Source of the DNA: Liolophura sinensis
Taxonomy: Eukaryota; Mollusca; Polyplacophora; Chitonida; Chitonidae
Assembly: GCF_032854445.1 (NCBI RefSeq)
Contig: NC_088299.1
Location: forward strand, 122,001-186,000
Length of the DNA: 64,000 nt
Direction of reading: 5' to 3'
The notes beneath the pieces were generated by a model. That model saw nothing but the letters and a program-made list of their open reading frames with translations, was not told the origin of the DNA and did no database searches. Below are positions 49,301-59,619 of this stretch, one piece after another; within the stretch, counting starts at the first letter, position 1, and each line of letters opens with the position of its first letter. The translations under genes and the position numbers were made by a program.

Positions 49301-52300
49301 AGGCTCCTTAACCCAAAAGGATACCCAGCGCTGAGCCTTCTAAACTGCAAAAAGACAGTTTGATGCCCCCGGAATCCATTCTGATCGTTTAAAACTTCGA
49401 AAACGAAAGAAAACGGCAGAATTTGGTGATCAAACATCACAATCTCTACTCCGCTACGATCGAGTCACCATTGGCCTCGTGGCGTAACAGCATCGCATTC
49501 GCTGCAGACAGCTGAGGCTTCTCTATGTGTAAAACATACAGCAGGAAAAGAAACGCCATACTGTTACAGATAATTTCGAGATGATTCCATGTCCAAGTGT
49601 GGCTTGCAACTGCAATAACAGTCACAGATACTGTAAAGTTACACAAACGGCTTAAAACCGGCATAGATTTGCAAAATATGCATCATGCAGATCTCGTCAA
49701 AAGCGCCCTTTCATTACGGGAGACTCGATCGAGGGCGTATGAGATTTTCTAATTCAACCATAGCTTCTACAAGAAAATTAGAATTCACCCCCAAAAGCCA
49801 AAAGAAGAAGGCGTCCGGAGTTTCGCTCCCTGGATGCAGAAGTTGTTTAGCTACTTGATCGTTTGAAACAGCAGACTGTGACACGAAATGCTAGCCTTTG
49901 CCCTGTGACGACCGCGAGGCTAGAGGGCGGCCTTTTAGCTCAGTTCACATCGTCTACACGCGTGATACACCATGGTATGCCATACCTTGAAGCCCATAAC
50001 GGGAGCCCAGACAAATTTTAAAATGGTATTTCTATGTGTTGCAGTCACTGTTTCTATTCAATGCAATTCGGTTATCGTTTCACCCAGTTGCTATTTTGTA
50101 CACGCTTTTCCATCGCAGTCTATACGATCTAATACAGCTCCAGTGGCCTATCTTTCAAAATATCTGTATATTTTTAGGGTGCTAATTAAGAGGTATACGT
50201 GTAGAGATAATTATAGATTAAGTCAAGCGATAGCTTCTGGAAAAGCACACAGTTTGTAGGCCTAATACAAGACTTTCTCAATGCTTTGCCGCACTTTTCA
50301 ATATATATTCCCGGCAGGTCTTCATTGCATGACGTCACCCGACCAGAGCTCCACAGGTGACAAGCAGAGGGTCTATCTTAAATGGTTTTTTAAATGGAAC
50401 TAACACAATAATATTTTTAAATGCAGTTTACAGATTAACATATCATACATATTGGGCTTAGGGAACATTTAATGTGAAAATAAAGCCGTTTAGGTTCTCC
50501 TTTAAAGCCGACTTACCCGGTGTAAGCCAGTAGTACTGTTGCATGGCTGAGCTGTTTAGCTGAGATAGAGCCTCGAATGCCCCTGGTTTATGCTGGAAAT
50601 AGGCCAAGCTATCGTTACACTGTAAACAAAGAAAAGAATACGTAGTAGATTAACTACAGTCTACAAAAAAATCACTCGTAGTCTCCATCTGATCTTTTAC
50701 TCCACCAAAACTATTACGACGACGTACTGTTGTCGCCAACTGTAGCATTACACAGCTAGTGCAAGTTTAGGATTTATGACGCCTTACAAATGTTGGCAGT
50801 TCTCATTCTACGCTAACCAGCTAACTGTGGCTGTTGCACGTGCTATAAGACCCAACAGCTGAAAATTTGCAGCCCGAGGATACCGGTGACACAGTATTCA
50901 TCTGGTAATTGCCCAGACAATGCCAAACCTCTCGAGGGCTGTCCCAGGCCTTCTTAGGTTGAGCCGATTCCTCTTTGCGAAGAATTTTTTCGCGGTTACT
51001 AAAGCGTTGCAACAGGCGCTACTTTTAGTAAACCAAAGCCCCACAACAGCTGAAACCATGTCAGACAATCAAAAATGGGCCATTAAGAATCTGGTGATTT
51101 CTGATAAAACAAACAGTCATACTACAATACTTTCTTGATATTTCTCTCCGTAGAAACCAGGGGATGACTAAATGAATTTGGGCAATTAAAACAGCAAAGT
51201 AACAACCCGGGTCCGGTCTCTCAAAGCAATATATGAAATTAAAATCTTAATCTTGTTTTTTTAACTAATTAATTATTTTCGTAAATCAAACCGATAATAG
51301 AAAAAATAAATCAAAACTTTAAAATAAAAAATAATAAAAAAAGGAAAATGTTAAAAATAATTCACTGCCCCCACTTTAAAAAACACACCAACACGAAACT
51401 ATGAAAATATCGTGATAGTCTGAGAATAACAAAATAAATATCCATGGTTAGGAGGAGTTAAGGAAGCTTCAAAGATGTTGTCAGGTTCTATAGGCTTTCT
51501 GTGAGTCGTCACCTAAACGCAACAATGAACAGGACTAAAAAAACACACATGAAAAGCACGAAAAAACCAAAGTGTCACTACGTCTGGGTGCAGAAATGGG
51601 GTAGAAACGGGAACTGAGGAAGCAATGCGGTGATTGGCACCTGAGAGACGGGGGTGCGGTATGGCCTTGATTGAAGTTGGCCTGACTACGAAGGCCATAG
51701 GAGCAAAGGTGTGGATGCAAGAATAGTGCCATCTTAAGACTGAATCAATGATTTCAGCAGACGGAACGTATCACAGACGTATGTAATGGTCGCTGAGGTA
51801 CAGACAATGGTTACTTCGGCGCTGGCATCTTGTTCTCTTCTCTGATTAATCCAGATTTCACTTCAGAAACGTCGCTGTGGTGAATATTATACGGCGATTA
51901 TGTTGTGCAGTCGTTTCATCACTTTTCATAACAGAACATCGCTCCATGTATGCACTGGTCGTGTTTAATGCAGTTTACTACAGGGATGCCATTTCAAGAG
52001 GTCACGTTGTCCCGTTTCACCAAGAGCTGCATAGTTTTCAACAGGATAACGCCAGAGCACGCGTTTCTTTCAACTTCACAAAGAATAACGTACCTGTTTT
52101 GACATGGCCTGCCACTCGAACTTGTTCTACATATCAAGAGACTGATAGTTGCTATGAGAAGGCGTAGTGTGGCATGAATTGCAAATTTGATAATGACTTC
52201 GTCTTTGGACCTCCTTTTTTGTTCCATTTTCTCTATATTAAACTTGTGTACTTTCCAATGACACTTGTCATTACTAATGCTGACATTTGAGTGAGAATGT

Positions 52301-55300
52301 AATAATCCGCTCACATGAAATAAAATTTGGCGTGAATTCCACTTTTTCCCTCTGGTGCGTTCTTAAAGCGGGTCAGTATATATAAATCATAAATAAAACT
52401 GGTAACATGTAAGTGAGTGTGATTGTCATTAGTTTTCTATAATGGTGGGGGGTTTTAGGGGCGTGATATCCAATTCAAAGTTTAAACTTGTAGTCCATGA
52501 GTTATTTCTCAGTCAAAGACAAATAAAGGTATCTCAGTCACGCTTTGATTGCGAAATTGCTTATAAATTATGAATGAATTGGCTTGCGTGTTCTCTACTA
52601 AACTCACGTTTATGACAACAAGCCATGCGAGTGAGAACCAAGTCATATACAGGACTATAATGACACTGTCCAGCACATTGTACACCGTGCTGAAATGTTC
52701 TTTCCATCCTCGCTTGTACAGATCTTCACATTTCATCCATAGCAGACCTGAAAAGACAAAAGCATAGTAACACATTGAACAACACGAACCGGCGCAAAAT
52801 GAAATATTGTGAAATATTGTAAAATATTCTAGTATTGCAGTTTTTCCGACCACTGTCTTCAAACCCCTTCGAAGTTGAGATTGACTGGGCAACTAGGTTA
52901 CCTTAGCCTGGCGTTCACCATTAAGGGAATCGGGCAAGGAGGGGTTGACACGTATCAGTATAAATGGCTCGGGCGGGGCGTCTTACTTGCCTTCGGTAAG
53001 GCGTCTCAGTGAGGCAGCACTAAATAAAAGAGCGGTGGAAATCCGTCCTGCAACAAGGAGGCACATTACACTTACATCCACTATATGTCGCCATATGACT
53101 GAAAAATTGTTAAGTACGATATTAAACCCAAGAACTCACTCACTGTGTGATAAGCTCAAATCTTGCCGCGTTGTCGACGATTCTCCTTTGCTTCGTTGCA
53201 GGGAGATACCGTGACTAAACTGACAATGTCTAACAGTTCATTCCACTTACAGGTTAATATTAACTAGGCCATCCAATGAAATCTCTCAGCACATATCTTC
53301 ATTTACATATTGATCCTAAAAATCCAAATTTCAGACGGACTGGTTACAATATCTCCTTCGCTCTGGCACTTTATTTAGCGAAGTGTGTGGCATGTATTGG
53401 AACGTAAGCAATGGTGCTTGGGACAGTATAATGATAAGTTACAATGTTTTTACGCAAGAAAGTAACTGAAGTGAGACTGTCAAAAAAAGTAGATCGTATA
53501 GGGCGTATAGGTTTAGGTATCGTCTTCCTCTCATGGTCTTTGTTATGTGATTGACCCATCCTAAACGATAAGATGTCAAAAATGTGACCGACCTACAGAC
53601 ATATACACAAAGACACAGAATGTATTGCTGACTCTTGCACCTAAAAACAGATCGCCCCATTCTATAAATCTCTACACTGATCTCCATATTCTATCACAGT
53701 CCCTTTATCTGATGATATCTTTAATTATCATGCAGACAAACAGTTCAACTAATAACGCTGAGACAACTGATGAAGGAACCGCCATACAGACAAGCTTAGT
53801 TCTGATTTAATCAGTCTGATGTGTGGGAACTGTGTGACAATTGATGAAGGAACCGCTGTACACACAAGTTTAGTTCTGATTTAATCAGTCTGATGTATGG
53901 GAACTGTGTGACAATTGATGAAGGAACCGCTGTACACACAAGTTTAGTTCTGATTTAATCAGTCTGATGTATGGGAACTGTGTGACAATTGATGAAGGAA
54001 CCGCTGTACAGACAAGCTTAGTTCTGACTTAATCAGTCTGATGTATGGGAACAGTGTGACAATTGATGAAGGAACCGCTGTACAGACAAGCTTAGTTCTG
54101 ATTTAGTCAGTCTGGTGTATGGGAACTGTGTGACAATTAAATTCGAATACAGTTTTCGAAATGCATCCAAACAGATTCAGGTGTGTGTCAGCCAATCGCC
54201 CGCACGGTATTGATGTTTCTGACGATTACCACAGCACGTCTTAAACAGCATATTCCTTATGCATTCACATTAATGCAACCATATTTTCGACAAATATGAA
54301 CACGAATTGGAATATTCCCTGATGTTTCTGTTATAAAAGGGGTCATCATAACATATCATAACAAAGGGAACAACATCATAAAAATACGTATGCGTTACAT
54401 ACACACATTTTTACAATATTGGGAATGTTTATCAGGGGGAATGGCTAAAAGTACCACGTACCTAGAGTCCAAACAAATATGATGATTTCAAATCCGTCCA
54501 AACTATATTCCCGGATAAGATATCCACCATCATGTTCCTTGAATAGATGGCTGACGTTTTGACCACGGAAATCAAACTTTACAACACCTCCAGGGTCATA
54601 GTCCAAACTCCATGCTGCAATTGCGGTGAGGAATATCAGGAAGCTGTACGCCTGCGCGGTGAATCTTACCGCCGGGGTCCGTAACACCTGCACGTACTGA
54701 AATAACAATGGGATTATTGCTCTAGTACTCATTCATATCATTTTCTGATCTTTTTTCCAACATGCTTTTTTTCTGCTTAAATCGTCTGCTTAAAAGAGTT
54801 GTTCCAAAATTTCCAGAATATATATCACATCTACAAATTGGAGAGTAACTGATAAGGTAATTTTCGTGCATCAATTTATGTATGTTATTTAATTTTTTTT
54901 ATTTTAAGTCCTCAATGTACTGATCAAAGTGCAATATGCCATGTTTTTATTTAAGACAACATTAACTGCAGGTATAACAGAATATTCGATTATGCTTTCT
55001 TTTTATTATTAGCAATTAGTAAACATTATTTAAAAGCAAAATGAGGAATCGCTAATTACTGGGAACATTGACATTTTATCCGCAGTCCAGTTTGAAAACT
55101 TGATTGGTACAGCGTTACATAATCTTTGTAAGCAAATACGGATGCACACATAACATTAAATATATCCTGTCAATGCGGTATCGAAAAGAGAAGTCTAAGA
55201 CATTTTAGCTGGTGCTTACTTTTGAGTGAGGCATAAAGATGAATAGAAGTGCCATGAAAGGATATGAAAGCATAAACAGGATGAAAATGAAGAATCGTTT

Positions 55301-58199
55301 GAGCCAGTTGGTTCCTTGTAAGAATGTACAACCTAAATACCACAGCTCTGTAAGCTTCATCTGGCAACTTGGGTGGGTGACGAACTGAAATGATATCATC
55401 CAAAACTGACGTTAAGTACAGAGATGTAGCCTATAGAATGAAGAACATTCAGGATAAGAAATTATCATTGCAGATTAAACGCCAAAAAATGATATAGTGA
55501 AACGCATTAAAAACGCACCAGAGGTAGAAAGTGGAATTGACACTAAACCAAATTTTATTTGGTGTTGACTGTGTATTACATTCACACTCAAGTCAGTTAC
55601 GCATTAGTAATGACAAGTGTCATTGGAAAGTACACAAGTTTAATGGAACACATGAGTACGGCGTAAAACACTACTCAAAATAATGGAACACATCACAAGA
55701 GGTCCATAGACAAAGTCATTGCCAGTTATGACCACCCTTGTATGCACTGCGTGCCACACAACGCCTTCTCATGGACACTATCACTCTCTGAATAACAGGT
55801 TGTTGGAAAGTATGCACCCCTCGGAAACAGGGTACAACGTGACATCTTAAAGTGACATCTCCGTAGTAAACTGCATTAAAACGACTAATGCATACACGGA
55901 GCTGTGTTCTGAGATTAAAAGTGATACCGCCATAAAACCATCACACTTCCGCTGCCTCATCGACCAGTCTGCTCAACACAATCATCAAGACAACGTTCAC
56001 CACCGCGACACCAGGCCCGTATACAGCCGTCGGCGTTACTGAGGTGAAATTCGCTATAGGAGAGAACGCCATGCCAGAAGTAACCATTGTCTGTTCAGTT
56101 TTATGATGGTATTGTGGTGACATCCAAACCTTGCAGTCAGGCCAATTTCAATCAGGGCTCGGCCCCTACATTTCAGTTGGTATAGCGTCCCTTTCGGGGG
56201 AGTGGGGTGGGAATGTAGATCCAGGGTCAATCCTGGTTAGGGTCATACCTGAGACGTTAAAAGAGGAAGTTGTAACTTGGCGTGCAGCTATAAGGGGATA
56301 GTGCAACGACTGGTTGGCCCGTTTCAGTATAATGGCCCGGGCATGGCCGCTTACTTGCCTTGGGTAAGTCGCGTCAGTGAAGTAGCACTAGACAGAAATC
56401 CGTGAAAATTCGATCAGCAACAAGGAGGCACATTACTTGCACTTTAAGGGCTCCTTCGTCCTCACATGACTGAAAAGTTATTGAATACAACGTGAAACCC
56501 CCAGCACTCACTCACTCACTCAATTAAGGCAATGGAGCTTTCTCGTTCCTCTGGTGTCAGTCGCGGCAATGCGTCTTCAGTACTACTGCGCTGATCAACG
56601 AACGTGCGGATAGGTCTTGAATGCCTTCCCTTCATACCCCATTTCTGCACCCAGGAGTAATGGCTCTTTGAATCCTTCGTGCTTTTCAGAAGTAAAAACA
56701 TGTTTTCCAATAATGTGCCCTGATGAGTTTTGGGGATGGCTCACACTAAGGCACATGTTTGGAGCGTCCTTAACTTCTAATTATTAATATCGATATTTTT
56801 GTTATTATCAAACGGTCACGATATTTTCATGGATTCATGTTGGTGCATTTTTAAAGCGGGTCAGTATATTATCATCCCCGTGATGTATCCAGAGCAAGTA
56901 AAAATCATCAGAGGGTTGTATTTAATTCAGAGAACTATTTATGAAGATTTAAGCCAAACCTTGCTCAACGAGTGGGGTAAAATTTGGCTTAAAGTTTGTT
57001 TGTTGCATTTTGTTCCTTAATTGCCCGCTGTCCAGCTGCTAATTGGAGAATTGTTTATGTATTTATACAGATGCATGCATAAACAATTGCATGTATATGT
57101 CATCTTGTATATTATCTTGCTGTAGCAAAACTGTATTGTGCTCTGACTCAAAAAACATCATAAATCTTTATTACCAGACTTGTTTCAGACATTTTTGTTT
57201 GTTATGTTTGTTAATTGATAGCTTTTAGCTATAAATACAGGACTACAAGTGGGCTCCCAGAAACGCATAATTAACAAACATGTCTAATAAGGTAAATTTG
57301 TTAAGAAACATTGTTGTTTGTTAGTGTGAGAGGAACAGATTTGACAGTATCTTCAACGTTGAATAGGTTACTGTTTATAGAGTATAATATGATATATCAG
57401 GCCGCATCAGCGAAAAGTTTATTGCCAATAAACTGGACAATAAACATTATGTTAAGAGCAAAATAAAGTTTTTGTTACATGATGACATACACATGCAATT
57501 GGTTATACGCGCATCTCAAAAAATATGTAAGCACTTACATATGCATATGTGTAGTCTGGTAAATACTCGTTCCTGTTTTGAGGGGAAGCTTTGTGGGAAA
57601 ACTGGATGGTGACGTACTGTTCATTCATTGTACCAATGGACCAGACTCGCCTCTGCGTAGGAAAACCTCAGGTGCTTCCCCTTTTTATCTCCCTAATTAT
57701 CCCGCATGAGACAAGATACTCCGCTTTTCTTGGGACAACAACGGTCAAATTTTGCAAATGTGAAATGTGTCTGCTGAACACGTTATCTCCCTTTGTTGGG
57801 TTGTGAATACAATGGTCACATCGCTGAAGCGGTTTTTCTGCACTGAAATCATGGGTCTTTGCAGGATCAATTCGTTATTTGGTTACCCCGCTGACGCCGC
57901 GCCCAATATGAGGATTACCGACATCATATATTTCCGTATCCTATCACTGAGTAAAAATGTGACTAATAATACATGTAATTTAACATAGAGAAGACAGTGG
58001 ATGCACGATTAAGCATAAATCTTACCTTTTTCATACCAATTTGAATTGCCCTTCGGATTCGCGCCAGAGACTCGAACTCTTTCTCCGCTGAATCATCGAC
58101 TTTGTCCAGAACCAGTTCAAGCTCGTTGGATCCACGCACCTCGTTCAGAAGCCTCACTACATAATGACCGAGCTGGCGAGCAAGGACCAGGTACTCCCC
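37069..58199 (-). CDS. TRPC-type cation channel gene, 12 exons, 5' end outside window
   Basis: A subunit of a tetrameric calcium-permeable plasma-membrane channel of the short TRP (TRPC) family. Exons: 58026-58199, 55220-55384, 54462-54696, 52608-52747, 50517-50619, 47979-48130, 47322-47473, 45462-45660, 39285-39455, 38687-38785, 37863-37938, 37069-37313. All borders are GT..AG and all phases agree; total 1911 bp, 636 residues plus stop. Order along the protein: linker with [13 protein letters not shown] (about 45-58), pre-S1 helix, S1, S2, S3, S4 with [10 protein letters not shown] (about 312-321), S5, pore with [13 protein letters not shown]6 with [18 protein letters not shown] box EFKFAR (about 446-451), coiled-coil C-terminus. 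The ankyrin repeats (roughly 300 residues in the family) are missing and should lie beyond 64 kb. Subtype is unresolved; it is rather diverged from vertebrate TRPC1-7 as I recall them. Confidence 0.93.
37863..37938 (-). CDS. TRPC exon (CIRB-like)
   Basis: 25 codons plus 1 base. [17 protein letters not shown] matches the region before the calmodulin/IP3-receptor-binding site, then an acidic DDDDTD run. Donor GTGAGT. Confidence 0.85.
38687..38785 (-). CDS. TRPC exon (C-terminal, basic)
   Basis: 33 codons, phase 0 to 0, acceptor TTCCGCAG, donor GTAAAA. Basic, Ser-rich ([12 protein letters not shown]) and ends HLSYQ, leading into the next exon as [12 protein letters not shown]. Confidence 0.85.
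39285..39455 (-). CDS. TRPC exon (TRP box)
   Basis: 57 codons, phase 0 to 0. [20 protein letters not shown] then LPVPFNMMP: the TRP box (EFKFAR for EWKFAR) and the proline-rich PFN motif. A 6-kb intron with a Tc1 element separates it from the S6 exon. Confidence 0.96.
39456..42816. other. TRPC intron sequence, no gene recognised
   Basis: AT-rich intron DNA. A 147-codon open stretch at 40660-41103 (plus strand) lacks any recognisable domain. A 24-bp palindrome is at 41760-41783. Confidence 0.6.
42817..44345 (-). mobile_element. Tc1-like element, family C, in a TRPC intron
   Basis: Inverted ends AACTAGTGCTCAAAAGAAAG (continuing TATACA) at 42817 and, inverted, ending at 44345. TA precedes the left end (42815-42816); the right flank reads GA, so one duplicate has mutated. 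Transposase lies on the same strand as the TRPC gene. Confidence 0.92.
43067..44069 (-). pseudogene. Tc1-type DD34E transposase, family C
   Basis: N-terminus [20 protein letters not shown] (start 44069), helix-turn-helix [17 protein letters not shown], one in-frame TGA soon after (LMQ then stop), [15 protein letters not shown], then frame disturbance around 43650-43800. The C-terminal 192 residues (43067-43645) are intact: [30 protein letters not shown] with 34 residues between the second Asp and the Glu, ending NANGGHTRY. It needs only a few repairs compared with the other copies, but as it stands it is not translatable in one piece. Confidence 0.9.
45262..45352 (-). repeat. SINE family 1 head, diverged
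   Basis: GCATTGTTGAGAGGTTCCTG and following bases resemble the tRNA-like head (CATTGGTGAGAGGCTCCTGG) with many changes; no tail. Confidence 0.5.
45462..45660 (-). CDS. TRPC exon (pore and S6)
   Basis: 1 base plus 66 codons. Pore helix [13 protein letters not shown], then S6 with [20 protein letters not shown] and SFDQIA. Confidence 0.96.
46243..46400 (-). other. Protein-like open segment of unknown origin
   Basis: The minus strand reads about 50 codons without stop ([20 protein letters not shown] then [19 protein letters not shown]). It is not needed for the TRPC model, because the exons on each side join in frame without it. It may be a piece of a mobile element; I cannot name it. Confidence 0.3.
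46676..47024 (+). mobile_element. SINE family 2, full-length copy
   Basis: tRNA-like head (A box TAGCACAGTTGGTAGAGCG, B box around GGATCAATCC), body with AAAAGAGGAAGTTGTAACTT and GGCGGCTTACTTGCC, tail ACGTTAAACCCCAAGCACTC. Flanked by ACATTTAACA and ACATATAACA, a slightly diverged target-site duplication. Confidence 0.88.
47322..47473 (-). CDS. TRPC exon (S5)
   Basis: 50 codons plus 2 bases. [20 protein letters not shown] is S5, then NLLWHYEKD as in the family. Confidence 0.95.
47979..48130 (-). CDS. TRPC exon (S4)
   Basis: 2 bases plus 50 codons. [20 protein letters not shown] then [12 protein letters not shown], a signature stretch of TRPC S4 and the S4-S5 linker. Confidence 0.95.
48995..49262 (+). 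mobile_element. SINE family 1, full-length copy with exact TSD
   Basis: A box TGGCTCAGTCGGTAAGCG, B box GGTTCAAGTCC, body, tail GAGTACGGCGTAAAACGCC with AAATAAATAAAT. The 13-bp TCCTTCCCTCTCC is found on both sides (48982-48994, 49263-49275). It lies in a TRPC intron and is the best reference copy in the window. Confidence 0.95.
50517..50619 (-). CDS. TRPC exon (S3-S4 loop)
   Basis: 34 codons plus 1 base, phase joins both neighbours. Encodes [24 protein letters not shown], an extracellular loop with little conservation; supported mainly by clean splice sites and frame. Confidence 0.85.
51510..52378 (+). mobile_element. Tc1-like element, family D copy 1, 5' part eroded
   Basis: Right end CTCTGGTGCG..AAAGCGGGTCAGTATA at 52361-52380 matches the ends of the copy at 55494-56866. 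Homology to that copy starts by about 51550 (GAAAAGCACGAA, GGGTGCAGAAATGGGGTA). Transposase traces on the plus strand: [18 protein letters not shown] (helix-turn-helix), STEHR-type piece, FQQDNAR (second Asp), [10 protein letters not shown]. The NPIEHLWD block is lost. Located in a TRPC intron. Confidence 0.8.
52608..52747 (-). CDS. TRPC exon (S2 end to S3)
   Basis: 2 bases plus 46 codons. [20 protein letters not shown] then S3 ([20 protein letters not shown]). Donor GTGAGT. Confidence 0.92.
52925..53144 (+). mobile_element. SINE family 2, 5' truncated copy
   Basis: Shares GGCGTCTTACTTGCCTTCGG, TAAAAGAGCGGTGGAAATCC and the CTCACTCAC end with the full copy at 46676; the tRNA-like head is absent. 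Confidence 0.85.
53763..54138 (+). repeat. Minisatellite, 74-bp unit, 5 copies
   Basis: TTGATGAAGGAACCGCTGTA starts units near 53767, 53841, 53915, 53989 and 54063, exactly 74 bp apart. Units differ at only a few positions, so it is young. In the TRPC intron between the S1-S2 and S3 exons. Confidence 0.95.
54462..54696 (-). CDS. TRPC exon (S1-S2)
   Basis: 78 codons plus 1 base. [20 protein letters not shown] leads into S1. The first extracellular loop has a possible glycosylation site (NVS), and S2 starts at [10 protein letters not shown]. Confidence 0.92.
55220..55384 (-). CDS. TRPC exon (pre-S1)
   Basis: 55 codons, phase 0 to 0. [16 protein letters not shown] is the conserved HPxCQ block, followed by a hydrophobic pre-S1 segment ([20 protein letters not shown]). 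Confidence 0.93.
55494..56866 (-). mobile_element. Tc1-like element, family D copy 2, carrying a SINE
   Basis: Left end TAGTGAAACGCATTAAAAAC then GCACCAGAG, right end TGGTGCATTTTTAAAGCGGG then TCAGTATA. Decayed transposase on the minus strand: helix-turn-helix start [18 protein letters not shown] (56516-56590), later [19 protein letters not shown] (about 55930-56050). A SINE of family 2 (56158-56519) splits the helix-turn-helix region. In a TRPC intron. Confidence 0.85.
56158..56519 (+). mobile_element. SINE family 2, full-length, nested in Tc1 family D
   Basis: Head (B box GGGTCAATCCTGG), GAGGAAGTTGTAACTT, tail GTGAAACCCCCAGCACTCAC. TCAATCAGGG and TCAATTAAGG on the two sides are the duplicated target; removing the SINE restores the transposase reading GCCTTAATTGAAATTGGCC. 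Confidence 0.88.
56870..58025. other. TRPC intron sequence, no gene recognised
   Basis: AT-rich DNA between the Tc1 copy and the TRPC linker exon; short open stretches only. Confidence 0.6.
58026..58199 (-). CDS. TRPC exon (linker before pre-S1)
   Basis: 58 codons, phase 0 to 0. [20 protein letters not shown] and [14 protein letters not shown] match the helical linker of TRPC proteins. Acceptor CGACTAG, donor GTAAGA. First exon visible; earlier ones not found up to 64 kb. Confidence 0.9.
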
Positions 58200-59600
58200 C
58201 TAGTCGAAAAAAGATAAATCGTGGTGGAGCAGAACTGAGTGAATGCTTTCTTAAGACGTACATGTTAAATCGTTAAGCATATTGTTAAATGTTAATGTCA
58301 GTTACGCTAGCAGCATTGCTGACAGATACCCGACAAACAATCACACCTCATCCGATACCTTTCAAACTATGTGACATAAGACTGCCTTTTCACCAGTGCA
58401 TGGGTGCTGGGTTCGAAAATTTGATCTCACTGGAGCCTTCGACATCCTCGCTTCCCTCCAACAAGGCCAAATGGCTGAAAGGTATTGAATACATTTCTTG
58501 GAATTAACATATATTATATCGCGTGAAGTTCCTGAAGATGGGTTATGAGGCGACATACATTTTGCTCCTGTTAATTGAGACCGTAATGCAAGTTTCTTAA
58601 GTATTAATACACGGATGATAACTGCATCACGAACATCTATTTTCATAAATATGGACGCAATACTTTTATCGTGAGAGTAAATGAAACAATTAAGAGTGAA
58701 GGTATTAATTTTGTAGAGTATATAATTATCAACAGCTCGACAGTGTAGTCAATTTTACTAATTTTACCAGTCGAAATATGTTTAATAATGTGTTGTGTTT
58801 CACAATCTATTATGGTTTTTTATCTTTTAAAGGTATAGAAAGATATAGCGGTTTGACAATAGGCGTATATTGGCCTATACCTGGTACATCTTCGCTGAAG
58901 CCTAACACGCAGGCTTCGAGATACGATTCCACAGAGTAACGTCCCTTTCCGACGAGACGTCAGGTACCTATATTGACTAATCAGCTAATTAGGGGTCCTC
59001 GTTAGTATCCTAGCGGGACACCTCTTGAAGTCGTTCGGATTATTAGGGATTCGAGCTTCAGGCTTGAATCCCTACTTTATCTGTTTGGATTGATAGTCTG
59101 TGGAAGACTATTTGCTCTCGCTACAGATTATTTTTCTTCTTCTCTGACAACTGTTTTTTTTTTCTTTTTTTTTTTCGTCTTGCTAGAAAAATGTGTATTA
59201 CAGCCTTTAACATTACACTCAAGTTCATCACTAAATCGCTTGGGCAACCTCCTGAAGTACCGAAAAATTTAATGCAAATCGGTCGGGAAAATGTGGAAGC
59301 TCGCCATTGGTCGTTTTAGTCACGTGATGACCTGTTATTGAATTTTAAAAAAACCATGAGAGCAATTTGATGCAGTTTGATCTGCTGAAGACCAACCCGG
59401 TTTTAGTTTTTCCCTACGATGTATACTTTTTCATTTAATTACAATTAAAGTTCATTTTATTGTCATTTTCAAATGTCACGTGACCGGACATAGTAATAGA
59501 TGTGAAGCTGAAAAATGGTCAGTTGATAGATCAACTACTGGTCTTTATTTTTGACTAATGACCTCTGCGATACAAGCAGCAGTTTTCTCCCAAATTGCGT
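58200..59600. other. No exon or gene recognised
   Basis: Should be TRPC intron upstream of the first visible exon. No ankyrin-like coding segment was found. A hairpin (AGGGATTCGAGC around a short loop to GAATCCCT) is at 59045-59073. Confidence 0.55.
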
Positions 59601-59619
59601 TTAAAAACTTATTTCATTG

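Noticed and set aside
53763-54138. CRISPR array
   Set aside because: Units are contiguous 74-bp repeats without spacers, in an animal gene intron.
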